From assembly GCA_905176665.1 (NCBI GenBank), contig CAJINA010000259.1, positions 88,363 through 152,362 of the forward strand: 64,000 nucleotides of DNA. The letters are read 5' to 3'. Position 1 is the first letter of the stretch, and each line of letters opens with the position of its first letter. The notes beneath the pieces were generated by a model that made no database searches, was not told where the DNA came from, and saw only the letters and a program-made list of their open reading frames with translations. This document shows, one piece after another, positions 45,221-55,134 of this stretch. This DNA comes from Olavius algarvensis Delta 4 endosymbiont. Its GTDB lineage: Bacteria > Desulfobacterota > Desulfobacteria > Desulfobacterales > CAJINA01. The translations under genes and the position numbers were made by a program.

Positions 45221-46951
45221 ATGCATGACGAACAGAATCCGGTAAAAGGCTATCTTCCTGCGGATCCCATTGCGGATGAAATCGATTTTGAAAACCTGTC
45301 CAGCGACAGACGGCTGAACAAGCTGCTAAAGTCCGTCCTGGGTGAAGTCAAGCTGTACGCGGAAAACCAGATCAAACATATCAAGCAGCTGACCCAGATC
45401 GGGCTGGCCCTCTCCTCTGAAAAAGATATCAGCAAACTGCTGGAAAACATTGTGGACCAGGCCCGGGATCTCTCCAACGCCGATGCCGGCACCCTTTATA
45501 TCATGGAGGACGACAAGGAGTGCCTGCGCTTCGAAATTCTGCAAAACGATTCCATGAATACCCGCATGGGGGGCACGCGCACCATCGAACAGACCCTGCC
45601 CAAAGTCCCGCTGTATGACCAGGCGGGCCAACCGAATCATGCCAACGTTTCCTCCTATACGGCCCTGACCGGCAACATCGTCAATATTCCCGACGTTTAT
45701 GAAGCCGAGGGTTTCGATTTTACCGGGCCGCGCGAATACGACGCCTCCACCGGCTACCGGTCGAAATCCATGCTGGTGATTCCGCTGAAGAATCACGAAA
45801 ACGACATTATCGGTGTGCTGCAGCTACTCAACGCGCAAGACCGCGATACCGGCGAAGTGGTGGCCTTTTCGCCTGAATATGTGGACTTGATTGGTTCCCT
45901 GGCGTCCCAGGCTGCCGTGGCGCTGACCAACACCCAGTTGATCCAGGATCTGAGAAACCTGTTTCACGCTTTCATCCGCAGCATCGCCACCGCCATCGAC
46001 GCAAAATCACCCTACACCAAGGGGCATATCGATCGGGTGGTCGAATTGACCATGATGATCGCCGAGGCCATCAACACCGAATCCGAAGGTGCATTCAAGG
46101 ACACCGCCTTTAACGAGGATGAAATCGAAGAAATGCGTATCGCGGCCTGGATGCACGATGTCGGTAAAATCACCACCCCGGAAAACGTGGTCAACAAATC
46201 GACCAAGGCCGAAACGATCTTCGATCGCATCCACCTGATCGCAACCCGCTTCGACCTGATTGCCGAACAGGTCAAGATCCGCTTTTTGAATCAGAAAGTA
46301 CAACTGTTCAATAACGGCGGCCGGCCTGACAACCAGGCTTTGAACCGTATCGATGAAAAGTGTACCGAAAAATTAACCCAGCTGCGCGACGACCTGGCCT
46401 TCATCGAGAACTGCAATTCACCCGGTGAGTTTCTGGAGGACGACAGTATCGATCGGATCCGGCAGATCGGGGCACGCACCTATTTTCGGAATGGTGAAGA
46501 GCAGCCTTACCTGACGGCCGACGAGATCGAGAATCTCTGTATCCGCAAGGGATCTTTGACCACCGCCGAGCGTGATAGGATTCAGGACCACGCCACCATG
46601 ACGCTCAAAATGCTCAGGCAGCTGCCCTTCCCCAAGAAACTGTCCAACGTGGCCGAATACGCCAGCGGCCACCACGAAAAGCTGGACGGCACCGGTTATC
46701 CCCGTGGTCTTTCCGGTGAAGAACTTTCCCTGCAGTCCAAAATAATGGCCGTAGCCGACATCTTCGAAGCGCTGACCGCCAAGGATCGGCCCTATAAAAA
46801 GCCGATGCAGCTTTCCCAGGCCATTAAAATTCTGGGATTCATGGTAGAAGACAAACACATCGACGCGGAAGTACTGGATATCTTCCTGCGCAACGAGCTG
46901 CATCTTGAATATGCCCGGATACAGATGAATCCGGAGCAGATCGATCTGTAA
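45221..46951 (+). CDS. GAF/HD-GYP domain protein, probable c-di-GMP phosphodiesterase
   Basis: 576 residues from ATG 45221 with an AGGGG box. A GAF domain covers about 60-240. The HD-GYP domain starts near 260 and has HDVGKI near 311 and HHEKLDGTGYPRGL near 483. A segment of about 115 residues is inserted between these two motifs and is not typical of the family. HD-GYP proteins hydrolyse cyclic di-GMP to GMP. The GAF domain probably senses a ligand. No membrane segment is seen. Confidence 0.88.
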   Translation: MHDEQNPVKGYLPADPIADEIDFENLSSDRRLNKLLKSVLGEVKLYAENQIKHIKQLTQIGLALSSEKDISKLLENIVDQARDLSNADAGTLYIMEDDKECLRFEILQNDSMNTRMGGTRTIEQTLPKVPLYDQAGQPNHANVSSYTALTGNIVNIPDVYEAEGFDFTGPREYDASTGYRSKSMLVIPLKNHENDIIGVLQLLNAQDRDTGEVVAFSPEYVDLIGSLASQAAVALTNTQLIQDLRNLFHAFIRSIATAIDAKSPYTKGHIDRVVELTMMIAEAINTESEGAFKDTAFNEDEIEEMRIAAWMHDVGKITTPENVVNKSTKAETIFDRIHLIATRFDLIAEQVKIRFLNQKVQLFNNGGRPDNQALNRIDEKCTEKLTQLRDDLAFIENCNSPGEFLEDDSIDRIRQIGARTYFRNGEEQPYLTADEIENLCIRKGSLTTAERDRIQDHATMTLKMLRQLPFPKKLSNVAEYASGHHEKLDGTGYPRGLSGEELSLQSKIMAVADIFEALTAKDRPYKKPMQLSQAIKILGFMVEDKHIDAEVLDIFLRNELHLEYARIQMNPEQIDL

Positions 46952-47134
46952 ATCAATGCAGCTGCCCGGGTGACTGGCTGCGCGTTCGATTGATAACAAT
47001 ATTCAGCGCACATTGAACGCCCAACTTCGAAAAATGTTCAACGTTCGCTGTTCTAATTAACTTTAAACTACATATCTCTAAAGGTCTCGTTAGAATATAT
47101 TGAAACTAGGTATTTAAAAAATTAAGGAGCCGCC

Positions 47135-48265
47135 ATGGGTGCTGACAACATCGTTTTTCTGGAAAATCTCGAGTGGTTCGATGAAACCGGCGCAGAACTC
47201 GTCCATCGTCTGCCGGAGAAGGGCTCCGGGGAAATCAAATTCGGTGCCCAGCTAACGGTCCGTGAAAGTCAGGCGGCGGTCTTTTTTTACAAAGGCAAGG
47301 CCGTGGAAGCATTTGGCGCCGGCCGGCATACCCTGAAAACGGGCAACATCCCTATCCTGACCAAAATCCTCAGCATCCCGTGGGCCATGAACAGCCCTCT
47401 CAGGGCCGAAGTGTATTTTGTGAATCTCAAGACCTTCACCAACCTCAAGTGGGGCACGCGCGATCCCGTGGCTTTCAAGGATTCCGAGCTGGGGCTTATC
47501 CGCCTGCGGGCCTTCGGCGTCTTCAACCTGCAGGTGTTCCAACCGGTGCTCCTGATCAACCGGCTGGTGGGCACCCAGGGCATGTATACCACCGAAGAGA
47601 TCGAAGAATACCTCAACCGGGTGATTGTCTCCCGCTTCAACGATTTCATGGGAGAAACCATCGATTCCATTCTAAACCTGCCCGCTAAATACGATGAGCT
47701 CTCAAAAGTCCTGACCGAACGCCTTCAGGATGATTTCAGCCATTTCGGCTTGCGCCTGACCCACCTGTACATGAACTCGATTACCCCGCCGCCGGAAGTC
47801 CAGGAGGCCATCGACGACCGCAGCCGCATGGGGGTCTTCAAGGACATGAACAAGCTCATGCAGATGAAGGCGGCCATGGCCATGGAAAAAGCCGCCGAAT
47901 CCGATGGCGGGGCCGGCGACGGCATGGGGGCCGGCATCGGCCTGATGATGCCCGCCATGTTCGCACAGTATTTTGCCGGAACCGGGGCGGCCGCTAAATC
48001 GGCACCCGCGGCAGATTCCGCAACCTGCCCGGAATGCAGCAGTACGATTCCGTCCCAAGCCAAGTTCTGCCCCATGTGCGGGCATCAGCAATTGGTGTTC
48101 ACCCAGTGCACGAATTGCGGCAAGAACCTGGCCCCCAATGCGAAGTTCTGCTCCCGGTGCGGGCACCAGGCCGATGAAAAACCCCAGCCCTGGTTCTGCG
48201 CGCAGTGCGGGGAGGAGAATCTGGCGGAGGCGATGTATTGCAATCAATGTGGTGAAAAACACTAA
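47135..48265 (+). CDS. SPFH-domain protein with three C-terminal zinc ribbons
   Basis: A protein of 376 residues. An SPFH/Band-7-like part comes first (ESQAAVFFYKGKAVEAFGAG, then FGVFNLQVFQPVLLINRL), similar to the bacterial YdjI/virion-core group. After a Gly/Ala-rich linker, three zinc ribbons follow (CPECSS...CPMCG, CTNCGKN...CSRCG and CAQCGEE...CNQCG). Proteins of this kind form membrane-associated or stress-related assemblies of unknown role. It starts a plus-strand neighbourhood with two further zinc-ribbon genes. The RBS is AAGGAG. Confidence 0.85.
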   Translation: MGADNIVFLENLEWFDETGAELVHRLPEKGSGEIKFGAQLTVRESQAAVFFYKGKAVEAFGAGRHTLKTGNIPILTKILSIPWAMNSPLRAEVYFVNLKTFTNLKWGTRDPVAFKDSELGLIRLRAFGVFNLQVFQPVLLINRLVGTQGMYTTEEIEEYLNRVIVSRFNDFMGETIDSILNLPAKYDELSKVLTERLQDDFSHFGLRLTHLYMNSITPPPEVQEAIDDRSRMGVFKDMNKLMQMKAAMAMEKAAESDGGAGDGMGAGIGLMMPAMFAQYFAGTGAAAKSAPAADSATCPECSSTIPSQAKFCPMCGHQQLVFTQCTNCGKNLAPNAKFCSRCGHQADEKPQPWFCAQCGEENLAEAMYCNQCGEKH

Positions 48266-48407
48266 AAGTGGCTTCAAGGGGTCTCTATAGGCTCAATCTC
48301 GGCGTTGGACCGGAAAGTTCAATCCTCGAAATATACTCATATTCCTGCGGTTAAACTTCTCGCTCCGCCTTGACCTTGAACCTATAGAGACCCCTTGAAG
48401 CCACTTT
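48265..48407. repeat. Palindromic repeat family, copy 6
   Basis: The longest outer arms in the family: a perfect 27-bp inverted repeat (48265-48291 against 48381-48407), sequence unlike the other copies (core GGCTTCAAGGGGTCTC). Inner modules are CTCAATCTCGGCGTTGG, CTCGAAATATACTCATATTCC and CTTGACCTTGAACC. It touches the SPFH stop codon on the left. Confidence 0.88.
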
Positions 48408-48453
48408 CGTATATTATCGAACCTATTCCCGGACTAGTCAGAGGAATAACACC

Positions 48454-49677
48454 ATCGATTATATTATTGAACATCAATGCCCGCAGTGCGGGGCACCGAT
48501 TGAATTGGAAGAGACCGACCGGCTGCTGACGTGTCCTTTCTGCCGGGTCAAGTCCTACCTCATGTCGCATCTTTTCTTCCGGTACATGCTGCCGCACCGG
48601 GCACCGGCCGACAAGCAGCTGATCTATGTGCCCTACTGGCGATTCAGGGGGATGATTTTTTCCAGCCTCTCAGGTGGGCTGGAGCACAAATTCATGGATA
48701 CCAGCCAGCAGGCCCTGCAGTGCCCTCATTTTCCGCTGTCGCTGGGGCTGCGCAGCCAGGCGATGAAATTGCATTTCGTCACCCCGGAGACACCCGGCCG
48801 TTTTCTCAAACCCCGGATCCCCTACAGCGAGGTCATGGAACGGTTTATGAAAAAGTCCAGCGCCGCGCTCAGCGGGTCCATTTTTACCCAGGCCCACATC
48901 GGCGAATCCGTCAGCCTTATCTTTGCTCCCTTTTATGTCGAGGATCAGGTCTTTGATGCGGTCCTCAACCAACCGCTGCCGTCAGCCGGAGACCTGGACG
49001 AAATCGAAGCATTTGCCGGCGGACGCCCGAACTGGAAGATCCATTTCGAACCGACCCTGTGCCCGGGTTGCGGGTGGGATCTGGAAGGGGTGCGCGACTC
49101 GCTGGCCCTGACCTGTAAAAATTGCAACTCAGTATGGTACCCCGGCACCCGCAAACTTAAACAGACCCGGTTTGCCCACCTGCCGGGGGATTTTGAGAAT
49201 TTGGTCTACCTGCCCTTCTGGAGAATCCGGGCCCGCGTGGCAGGCATCGCCCTGGAATCCTACGCCGACCTGATTCGCATTGCGAACCTGCCGAAAGCGG
49301 TTCTACCGGAGTTCGAGCAGCGGCCGTTTCGCTTCTAGTCGCCGGCGTTCAAAGTGCGGCCGCGCACCTTCCTGAACCTGGTTAAAAACACAACCCTGAG
49401 CCAGCCTGGCCCCAAAGCGTCTTCCAAGCTCCCCAAGGGGGCGCTGCACCCGGTTTCCCTGCCCGTTTCCGAAGCCCTGGAAACCCTCAAAATAAACATG
49501 GCCGGCTTTATCAAACGGCCGCGGGACCTCCTGTCGAAACTGGATGCCATGGACGTGGCACCGCTGAGCTACATCCTGGTCTACATCCCTTTTCGCCAGG
49601 GGCATCATGACTATGTCAATCCCGATCTACATCTATCGGTGAATCGGACCCAGCTGTATTTGGCGAAGAACCTTTGA
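48454..49677 (+). pseudogene. Zinc-ribbon protein gene with in-frame amber codon and no normal start
   Basis: One open frame runs from about 48454 to the TGA at 49677, interrupted only by TAG at 49336-49338. The N-terminus has a zinc pair (EHQCPQCGAPIE, then LLTCPFCRVKSYL) and a second ribbon near 49062 (CPGCGWDL and CKNCNSVWYP). The likely start ATC (48454) follows AGAGGAATAACACC, so an ATG may have become ATC; the first standard in-frame start, TTG 48505, would cut off the first zinc knuckle. After the TAG the same frame continues with SPAFKVRPRTFLNL and 112 codons in all. A nonsense change (for example TGG to TAG), an assembly error, or amber read-through are possible. The family is unknown; it adjoins the SPFH/zinc-ribbon gene. 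Confidence 0.7.
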
Positions 49678-49679
49678 AA

Positions 49680-49860
49680 GCAAAAGATCGGAAGCCAGAC
49701 GTCAGGCGCCGGCAATGCAAAGGCTGGGGCCCGCAACGTCTAAGGTAGGTGCGAGGCTCTCCAACTGAAGGGGGCAGGTTTGCCAAGCAATTTCCTGTTT
49801 CCGGCCTCTGACTTCAGACCTCCGGCCTCGGGCCGCCGGCCCTTCCCCTTGACGCCATGT
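49680..49860. repeat. Degenerate short-repeat tract before leuB
   Basis: Imperfect repeats such as GCCAGACGTCAGGCGCC and GCCTCTGACTTCAGACCTCC fill most of the gap. I see no gene in it. Confidence 0.5.
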
Positions 49861-49954
49861 GTGACGACTGCTATATGCCTGGCAGTAAATGAAATATTTT
49901 CGGGAGGTTATGTTTCCTGATTTTAAACAAAAGTTCAAGAAAGGTAAAAAAGCA

Positions 49955-51037
49955 ATGAAAAAAATAGCGATCCTGGCCGGTGACGGCATCGGCCCGGAAG
50001 TGATGCAGGAAGCGCTAAAAGTGCTCGACGCCATCCAGCAAAAATTCGCGGTCGCCTTTGAATATTCCCGTGCCGATGTGGGCGGATGTGCCATCGACAA
50101 CCACGGAACCGCCCTGCCGGCCGAGACCCTGGCTATCTGCGAAGCCAGCGATTCGGTACTGTTCGGAAGCGTCGGCGGCCCCAAATGGGAAAAACTGCCG
50201 CCCGAACAGCAGCCTGAAAGAGGTGCCCTGCTGCCACTGCGCAAGCATTTCGGTCTATACTGCAACCTGCGGCCGGCCAGGATCTACCCTTCCCTGGCAA
50301 CCGCCAGCCCCCTGAAGCCCGAGATCGTGGGAGCCGGTTTTGACATTCTCTGTGTGCGCGAACTCACCGGCGGTATCTATTTCGGCCAGCCCAAGGGACG
50401 CGACGGCAGCGGACCGGATGAAAAGGCTTTCGACACCATGGTCTACACCCGCGGGGAGATTACCCGCATCGCCAAAATGGCTTTTGAGGCCGCCCGCCTG
50501 CGTCGCAGCAAAGTAACTTCCATCGACAAGGCCAATGTCCTCACAACCATGGTACTCTGGCGCGAGGTGGTACTGGAAGTAGCCGCCGCTTATCCCGACG
50601 TGCAGCTCGACCACATGTACGTGGACAATGCCACCATGCAGCTGGTGAAAGATCCCCATCAATTTGATGTGATGCTCTGCGGCAACATGTTCGGCGACAT
50701 TATTTCCGACGAATCGGCCATGCTTACCGGTTCCATGGGCCTGCTGCCTTCCGCCAGCCTGAATGCGGACCGGTTTGGGCTGTTTGAACCGGCCGGCGGC
50801 AGCGCCCCGGATATTGCCGGTCAGGGGATTGCCAACCCCATCGCCCAGATCCTGTCGGCCGCCATGATGCTGAAATACGCGTTCGGACTTGCGGAAGCCG
50901 CTGCCGCTATTGACACCGCCGTAAGCGCTGTCCTCGACGCAGGGATAAAAACCGGTGATATCGCCACTTCCGGAGAAGAAGCGGCCACCACTGCCCAAAT
51001 GGGGGATGCAATCGCCGACTGGATATTGCAAAGTTGA
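49955..51037 (+). CDS. leuB: 3-Isopropylmalate dehydrogenase
   Basis: 360 residues from ATG 49955, with AAGG upstream. IPMDH signatures are the N-terminal AILAGDGIGPEVM, the substrate loop LRKHFGLYCNLRPARIYP, the SVGGPKWEKLPPEQQPERG block, and the metal site LCGNMFGDIISDESAMLTGSMG. LeuB oxidises 3-isopropylmalate with NAD in leucine synthesis. No leuA or leuCD is in the window, so the pathway is split. Confidence 0.97.
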   Translation: MKKIAILAGDGIGPEVMQEALKVLDAIQQKFAVAFEYSRADVGGCAIDNHGTALPAETLAICEASDSVLFGSVGGPKWEKLPPEQQPERGALLPLRKHFGLYCNLRPARIYPSLATASPLKPEIVGAGFDILCVRELTGGIYFGQPKGRDGSGPDEKAFDTMVYTRGEITRIAKMAFEAARLRRSKVTSIDKANVLTTMVLWREVVLEVAAAYPDVQLDHMYVDNATMQLVKDPHQFDVMLCGNMFGDIISDESAMLTGSMGLLPSASLNADRFGLFEPAGGSAPDIAGQGIANPIAQILSAAMMLKYAFGLAEAAAAIDTAVSAVLDAGIKTGDIATSGEEAATTAQMGDAIADWILQS

Positions 51038-51130
51038 CAAAGTGCTCATTTTTTTATAAAAATAGAATTCTTAGTCCCATTTGCTGCTTGTATCTAATTC
51101 TGACAGCCAACCTCAAGCAGGAGCTTTAAA

Positions 51131-52225
51131 ATGGCCTCATCACACGAATGCCCCAAATGTGGGCATGCCAATCCGGAAGGTGCCCGTGATTGTGAAAACT
51201 GCGGCATCACGTTTGATATCTATTCCAGTGAAGTTGAAAAGGCCCAGCGGGAAAAAGAAGAGGCTGAAAAGGCTGCCGCTAAAGCCGCTGAGGAAGCCAA
51301 ATACCAAGTCCCCTGCCCGAAGTGCCAACACATGAACCTGGCGGTTACCGATGACTGCCTCAAGTGTGGGATCGTATTCTCGAAAAGCTATGAAATCGCC
51401 GAGGCGGAACTCAAGGACGATCCGGAGAAAGCCGACGAACTGGCGGAACTGCTGGCCCAGAAACAACGCCATGAGGAACTCAAGGCCGAACTTCTGAAAA
51501 AGCAGGCCGAAGAGGCCGCCCGCAAGGAACAGGAAGAAAAAGAACGCCTCGATAGGCTGCGGAAAGAGCGGGAACGACAAGAGGCGCTACGGAAAGAACA
51601 GGAAGAAAAGGAGCGCCTGGAAGCTGAAAAACGGGAAGCCGAACGCAAGCGCCAAGAGGAGGAAGAGCGCAAACGCCAGGAAAAACTGCGCCGGGAACAG
51701 GAAGAAAAGGAGCACCAGGAGGCCGAAAAACGAGCCGAGGAAGAACGCAAACGGCAGGCCGAGCTTGAAAAGGAGCAGGAGCGGCTCAAGAAGGAGCAGG
51801 AAGAAAAAGAGCGCATCGCCGCCCAGAAGGCGCTGGAGGAAGAAAAAAAACGTCAAGCCGAACAGGAACGACTCGACAAGGAGAAGCGTAAGCAGGAAGA
51901 GAAAGATCAAGAGGAGGCACTCCGATTGGAAAAACTCAACAATCTGCTGAAACCGAAGGCCACCATCAAAAAACTCCTGAAGCCCTACATTGGTGAAACA
52001 GTGGGCATGAACTACGATGTCCCCACCGTCATCAAGACCGTCAAACTGCTCAGTGTCAACGACGATTACCTCAGCGTGCACGTGGAGGATGATGAGACGG
52101 TTTTCTCCTATCCCCTGCGCAACATTTTATCGGTCGCCGAGAACATCGACGGTATCACCACCGGCGGAGCCAAAAATAAAGCGACCTTTTCCATGGTTAT
52201 AAAGGTGTCCCACCGCATGGTATAA
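51131..52225 (+). CDS. Zinc-ribbon/coiled-coil protein, unknown
   Basis: A protein of 364 residues. Two zinc knuckles (CPKCGHANPEGARDCENCG and CPKCQHMNLAVTDDCLKCG) flank a short linker. A long highly charged coiled coil follows (about 105-270, rich in EKERLEAEKRE-type repeats), then a folded C-terminal domain of about 95 residues (LLKPYIGETVGMNYDVP, later YLSVHVEDDETVFSYPL). The function is unknown. It is the third zinc-ribbon gene in the neighbourhood. RBS AGGAG, 6 bases from the ATG. Confidence 0.75.
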   Translation: MASSHECPKCGHANPEGARDCENCGITFDIYSSEVEKAQREKEEAEKAAAKAAEEAKYQVPCPKCQHMNLAVTDDCLKCGIVFSKSYEIAEAELKDDPEKADELAELLAQKQRHEELKAELLKKQAEEAARKEQEEKERLDRLRKERERQEALRKEQEEKERLEAEKREAERKRQEEEERKRQEKLRREQEEKEHQEAEKRAEEERKRQAELEKEQERLKKEQEEKERIAAQKALEEEKKRQAEQERLDKEKRKQEEKDQEEALRLEKLNNLLKPKATIKKLLKPYIGETVGMNYDVPTVIKTVKLLSVNDDYLSVHVEDDETVFSYPLRNILSVAENIDGITTGGAKNKATFSMVIKVSHRMV

Positions 52226-53647
52226 ATGAACACCTACCTTTTTTACGACCTGGAAACCACGGGACTGAACCGAACCTTTGACCAGGTCATCCAGTTTGCA
52301 GCCATCCGGACCGACCGCGAACTCAACCCGCTTGAAGAACACAACCTCAAGATCCGGCTGAGACCGGATGTGATACCCTCCCCGGCCGCCCTGCTGACCC
52401 ATCGCATCCCCATTGCGGATCTGGCCGCCGGCCCCTGCGAATTCGACGCCATCACCACCATTCATCGTTTTTTCAATTCACCCGGGACCGTCACCATCGG
52501 CTATAACTCTCTGGGCTTCGACGACGAGTTCATGCGGTTTGCCTTCTACCGGAATTTACTGCCGCCCTATACGCATCAGTATGCCAACGGCTGCTACCGC
52601 ATGGATATCCTGGCCATGATAGTGATTTATTGGCTATACAATCGAGAGGTGCTGCAATGGCCCGACCACGAGGGCCAGCCGTCCATCAAGCTGGAACATA
52701 TCAATGCCCTGAACCGCCTGGCAAAGGGGCCGGCCCATGATGCCCTGGTGGATGTCCGCGCCACCGTCGAATTAGCCCGCCGGCTGCAGACAGCCCCCAG
52801 GGTATGGGAGTATCTGGCCGGGCATTTCGATAAGCACACCGATATCCAGCGTATGGAGGCCCTACCGGTTTCTTTCGATTCCGCAGCCGGCAGCCACACC
52901 CTGGGGCTGCTGGCGGCCAGTTCCCTGGGCTTCAAGCAGAATTTCCAGGCCCCGGTTTTATTTATCGGCGGCTCCAACGCCTACCGCAACCAGACCCTGT
53001 GGCTGCGCCTCGACCTGCCCGAACTGCAGGCGACAGAGCCGGACAGCATCGACACCAACACCTGGGTTGTCCGTAAAAAAGCCGGTGAGCCGGGTATGAT
53101 CCTACCGCCCCTCGAGCGCTACTGGGAAAAGATCGGTCCGGAAAGAAAAGCGATCGCGGAGGCCAACCTGGTCTGGCTCCAAGAAAACCGGGACATCTTT
53201 AAAAAGATTATTCAGCACCATGCTGATTTTCGCTACCCGGAAATTCCGGATCTCGATTTGGATGCAGCCCTTTACCAGAGCGGTTTCTGGTCCAGCGCGG
53301 ACCAGGAAACCTGCCGGGCGTTCCATGCCGCCCCGGTCGATGAGAAGGCGCCGCTGATTAAACGCTTCAAGGACAAGGGGCTGCGAAAATTGGCCTGCCG
53401 GGTGCTTTTCAGAAATTATGCAGATAGCAAAAGTGCGGCAAAGCTCCAATTGGAAGCGAATACCTTCATGCAGCAGGTAGCCCCGCCCGCCAGTATGCCG
53501 GGCATGCTGGATTTCAGGGGCCAGGAACGCCGGACCCCGGCCCGCGCCCTGGGGGAAATCAAGACCCTGGCAGCCGCTGGTGATCTGGATGTTGAAAAGC
53601 GCCACCTCCTGGCATCCCTCAAAACCTATATTACCGACAATTTTTAA
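52226..53647 (+). CDS. sbcB: Exodeoxyribonuclease I (SbcB)
   Basis: The 473 residues fit ExoI. The DEDD nuclease starts with FYDLETTGLNRTFDQVIQF (Asp 8 and Glu 10), then IGYNSLGFDDEFMRFAFYR, with a DALVDVRAT block for the last Asp. The SH3-like and helical C-terminal parts follow. ExoI degrades single-stranded DNA 3' to 5' in recombination and mismatch repair. The start directly follows the previous stop, so it is coupled to the zinc-ribbon/coiled-coil gene. Confidence 0.92.
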   Translation: MNTYLFYDLETTGLNRTFDQVIQFAAIRTDRELNPLEEHNLKIRLRPDVIPSPAALLTHRIPIADLAAGPCEFDAITTIHRFFNSPGTVTIGYNSLGFDDEFMRFAFYRNLLPPYTHQYANGCYRMDILAMIVIYWLYNREVLQWPDHEGQPSIKLEHINALNRLAKGPAHDALVDVRATVELARRLQTAPRVWEYLAGHFDKHTDIQRMEALPVSFDSAAGSHTLGLLAASSLGFKQNFQAPVLFIGGSNAYRNQTLWLRLDLPELQATEPDSIDTNTWVVRKKAGEPGMILPPLERYWEKIGPERKAIAEANLVWLQENRDIFKKIIQHHADFRYPEIPDLDLDAALYQSGFWSSADQETCRAFHAAPVDEKAPLIKRFKDKGLRKLACRVLFRNYADSKSAAKLQLEANTFMQQVAPPASMPGMLDFRGQERRTPARALGEIKTLAAAGDLDVEKRHLLASLKTYITDNF

Positions 53648-53684
53648 CAGGCAACCACCACCCTCACCGTAAAGGGGGATACCG

Positions 53685-54107
53685 ATGGACTTGGACTTCA
53701 GAGAGGACTGCTCCAGCGTAGACTGGCAAACCGTAGCCGCCGTTTTGCAGCAGGTAGGTATGGCTTTTTACGAACCGGCCTTGCATAAAAAGGCCTTTGA
53801 GGCCAGTACTGCAACCGTGTTCGTATACCGTTCGGCGCAGTTGATCGGTTTTGGCCGGGCGATCTCAGATGATACCTACCAGGCGGCCGTCTATGATTGT
53901 GCCGTCCTTCCCGAGTTTCAGGGCCGGGGAATTGGAAGGCGCATCATGGACGTCATAATGACCCGCCTGGCGCATTGCAATGTCATTCTCTATGCATCCC
54001 CGGGAAAAGAGGGGTTCTATCGGAAACAGGGGTTTCGCAAAATGAAGACGGGCATGGCCCGGTTTATCAAAGGCGAATCCATGCGCGACCGCGGATTCAC
54101 CGAATAA
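53685..54107 (+). CDS. GNAT family N-acetyltransferase
   Basis: A protein of 140 residues. The acetyl-CoA binding loop is VLPEFQGRGIGRRIMDVIM, preceded by a GFGRAISDDTYQAAVYDCA strand region, and FYRKQGFRKMKTGMARF ends the domain. The substrate is unknown. RBS region GGGGGAT before the ATG. Confidence 0.88.
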   Translation: MDLDFREDCSSVDWQTVAAVLQQVGMAFYEPALHKKAFEASTATVFVYRSAQLIGFGRAISDDTYQAAVYDCAVLPEFQGRGIGRRIMDVIMTRLAHCNVILYASPGKEGFYRKQGFRKMKTGMARFIKGESMRDRGFTE

Positions 54108-54169
54108 TGGCAGTCGCCCCATCAAACCCAATCCCATGGAGAAACCGCTGAAGACAGGAGCATGACCTT

Positions 54170-54667
54170 ATGCCGTCAATATTTAAATCTGCTGAGTTGG
54201 AGATGCCCCCCAACAGGTCCCCCCTCCCTAATTTTTCCTGGAATGCAAGCCCGCTGCTGGAGGACATCGTACAGTCAAAATACCTGCACTTCGATATCAA
54301 ATCGCTGAATCCAGACAGTTTTTCCTACCCTTACCATTTTCATAGAAACGCAGAAGAGTTGTTTATCGTGCTCTCCGGGGAAGCGACCCTGCGAGCGCCG
54401 GAATCCCACCGCAAGATCACCAGGGGCGACCTGATCTTTTTCGAGGAAGGCCCTGCCGGTGCTCACCAGGTCTACAACCACAGTGATGAACCGTTTATAT
54501 ACGTGGACACTCGCACCCGGGCGAACGTGGATGTGTGTGAATATCCTGATTCGGGCAAAATCAACATCCTGCCGGCCATGGACATAATTGAAAAACCAGC
54601 AAAGGTGCCTTATTATTCGGGTGAGGATCAGGTGCGGGATAATTGGCCGCCTGACCTGCTGAAGTAG
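54170..54667 (+). CDS. Cupin domain protein
   Basis: A protein of 165 residues. The two cupin motifs are visible: YPYHFHRNAEELFIVLSGEA with paired His and Glu, and RGDLIFFEEGPAGAHQVYNH with the late His. A metal is expected but the reaction is unknown. A standalone enzyme or sensor. Confidence 0.85.
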   Translation: MPSIFKSAELEMPPNRSPLPNFSWNASPLLEDIVQSKYLHFDIKSLNPDSFSYPYHFHRNAEELFIVLSGEATLRAPESHRKITRGDLIFFEEGPAGAHQVYNHSDEPFIYVDTRTRANVDVCEYPDSGKINILPAMDIIEKPAKVPYYSGEDQVRDNWPPDLLK

Positions 54668-54739
54668 TCATTCATTGAAATCAGGCGCAACCGCCGGCTT
54701 ATGGAGTTGGGTCGCCTGCCGAACAAGTGGTAAAATGCC

Positions 54740-55087
54740 ATGCTGAGTCTGTTCTCCAAAGATCCATATGCCCATATCATCGCTTTTATCGATGCCGCCG
54801 TTGAATCCAGGGATATTTCCACTTGGCTGGCCACGCTGGAGAACGAACCGGACCACATGCGCGCTATCCGTCTGGCCGAAATCAAGCACAATATGGAATA
54901 CCACCAGGCACCCAAACAACATATTGAAATAATAGAACTAATGAACAGACAGCCGGTATTGCAGGCCATGAACAACGTGATCCGGGATGTCCATAAATCC
55001 GGATTGAGTACCAAAAAATTCATCAAAAAACGCGACGACACAAAATATAACCTGCTTATCAGCTTAATATCGACCGCCGAGAAGTGA
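54740..55087 (+). CDS. Hypothetical helical protein
   Basis: A protein of 115 residues, mostly helical and charged (YAHIIAFIDAAVESRDISTW, then NVIRDVHKSGLSTKKFIKKR). No motif or family is recognised. A short spacer precedes the DUF1353 gene, so they may be co-transcribed. Confidence 0.6.
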   Translation: MLSLFSKDPYAHIIAFIDAAVESRDISTWLATLENEPDHMRAIRLAEIKHNMEYHQAPKQHIEIIELMNRQPVLQAMNNVIRDVHKSGLSTKKFIKKRDDTKYNLLISLISTAEK

Positions 55088-55134
55088 ATCCAGCTGTTTT
55101 TACATTCACAACCACGCATAGGAGATCAGCAGCG

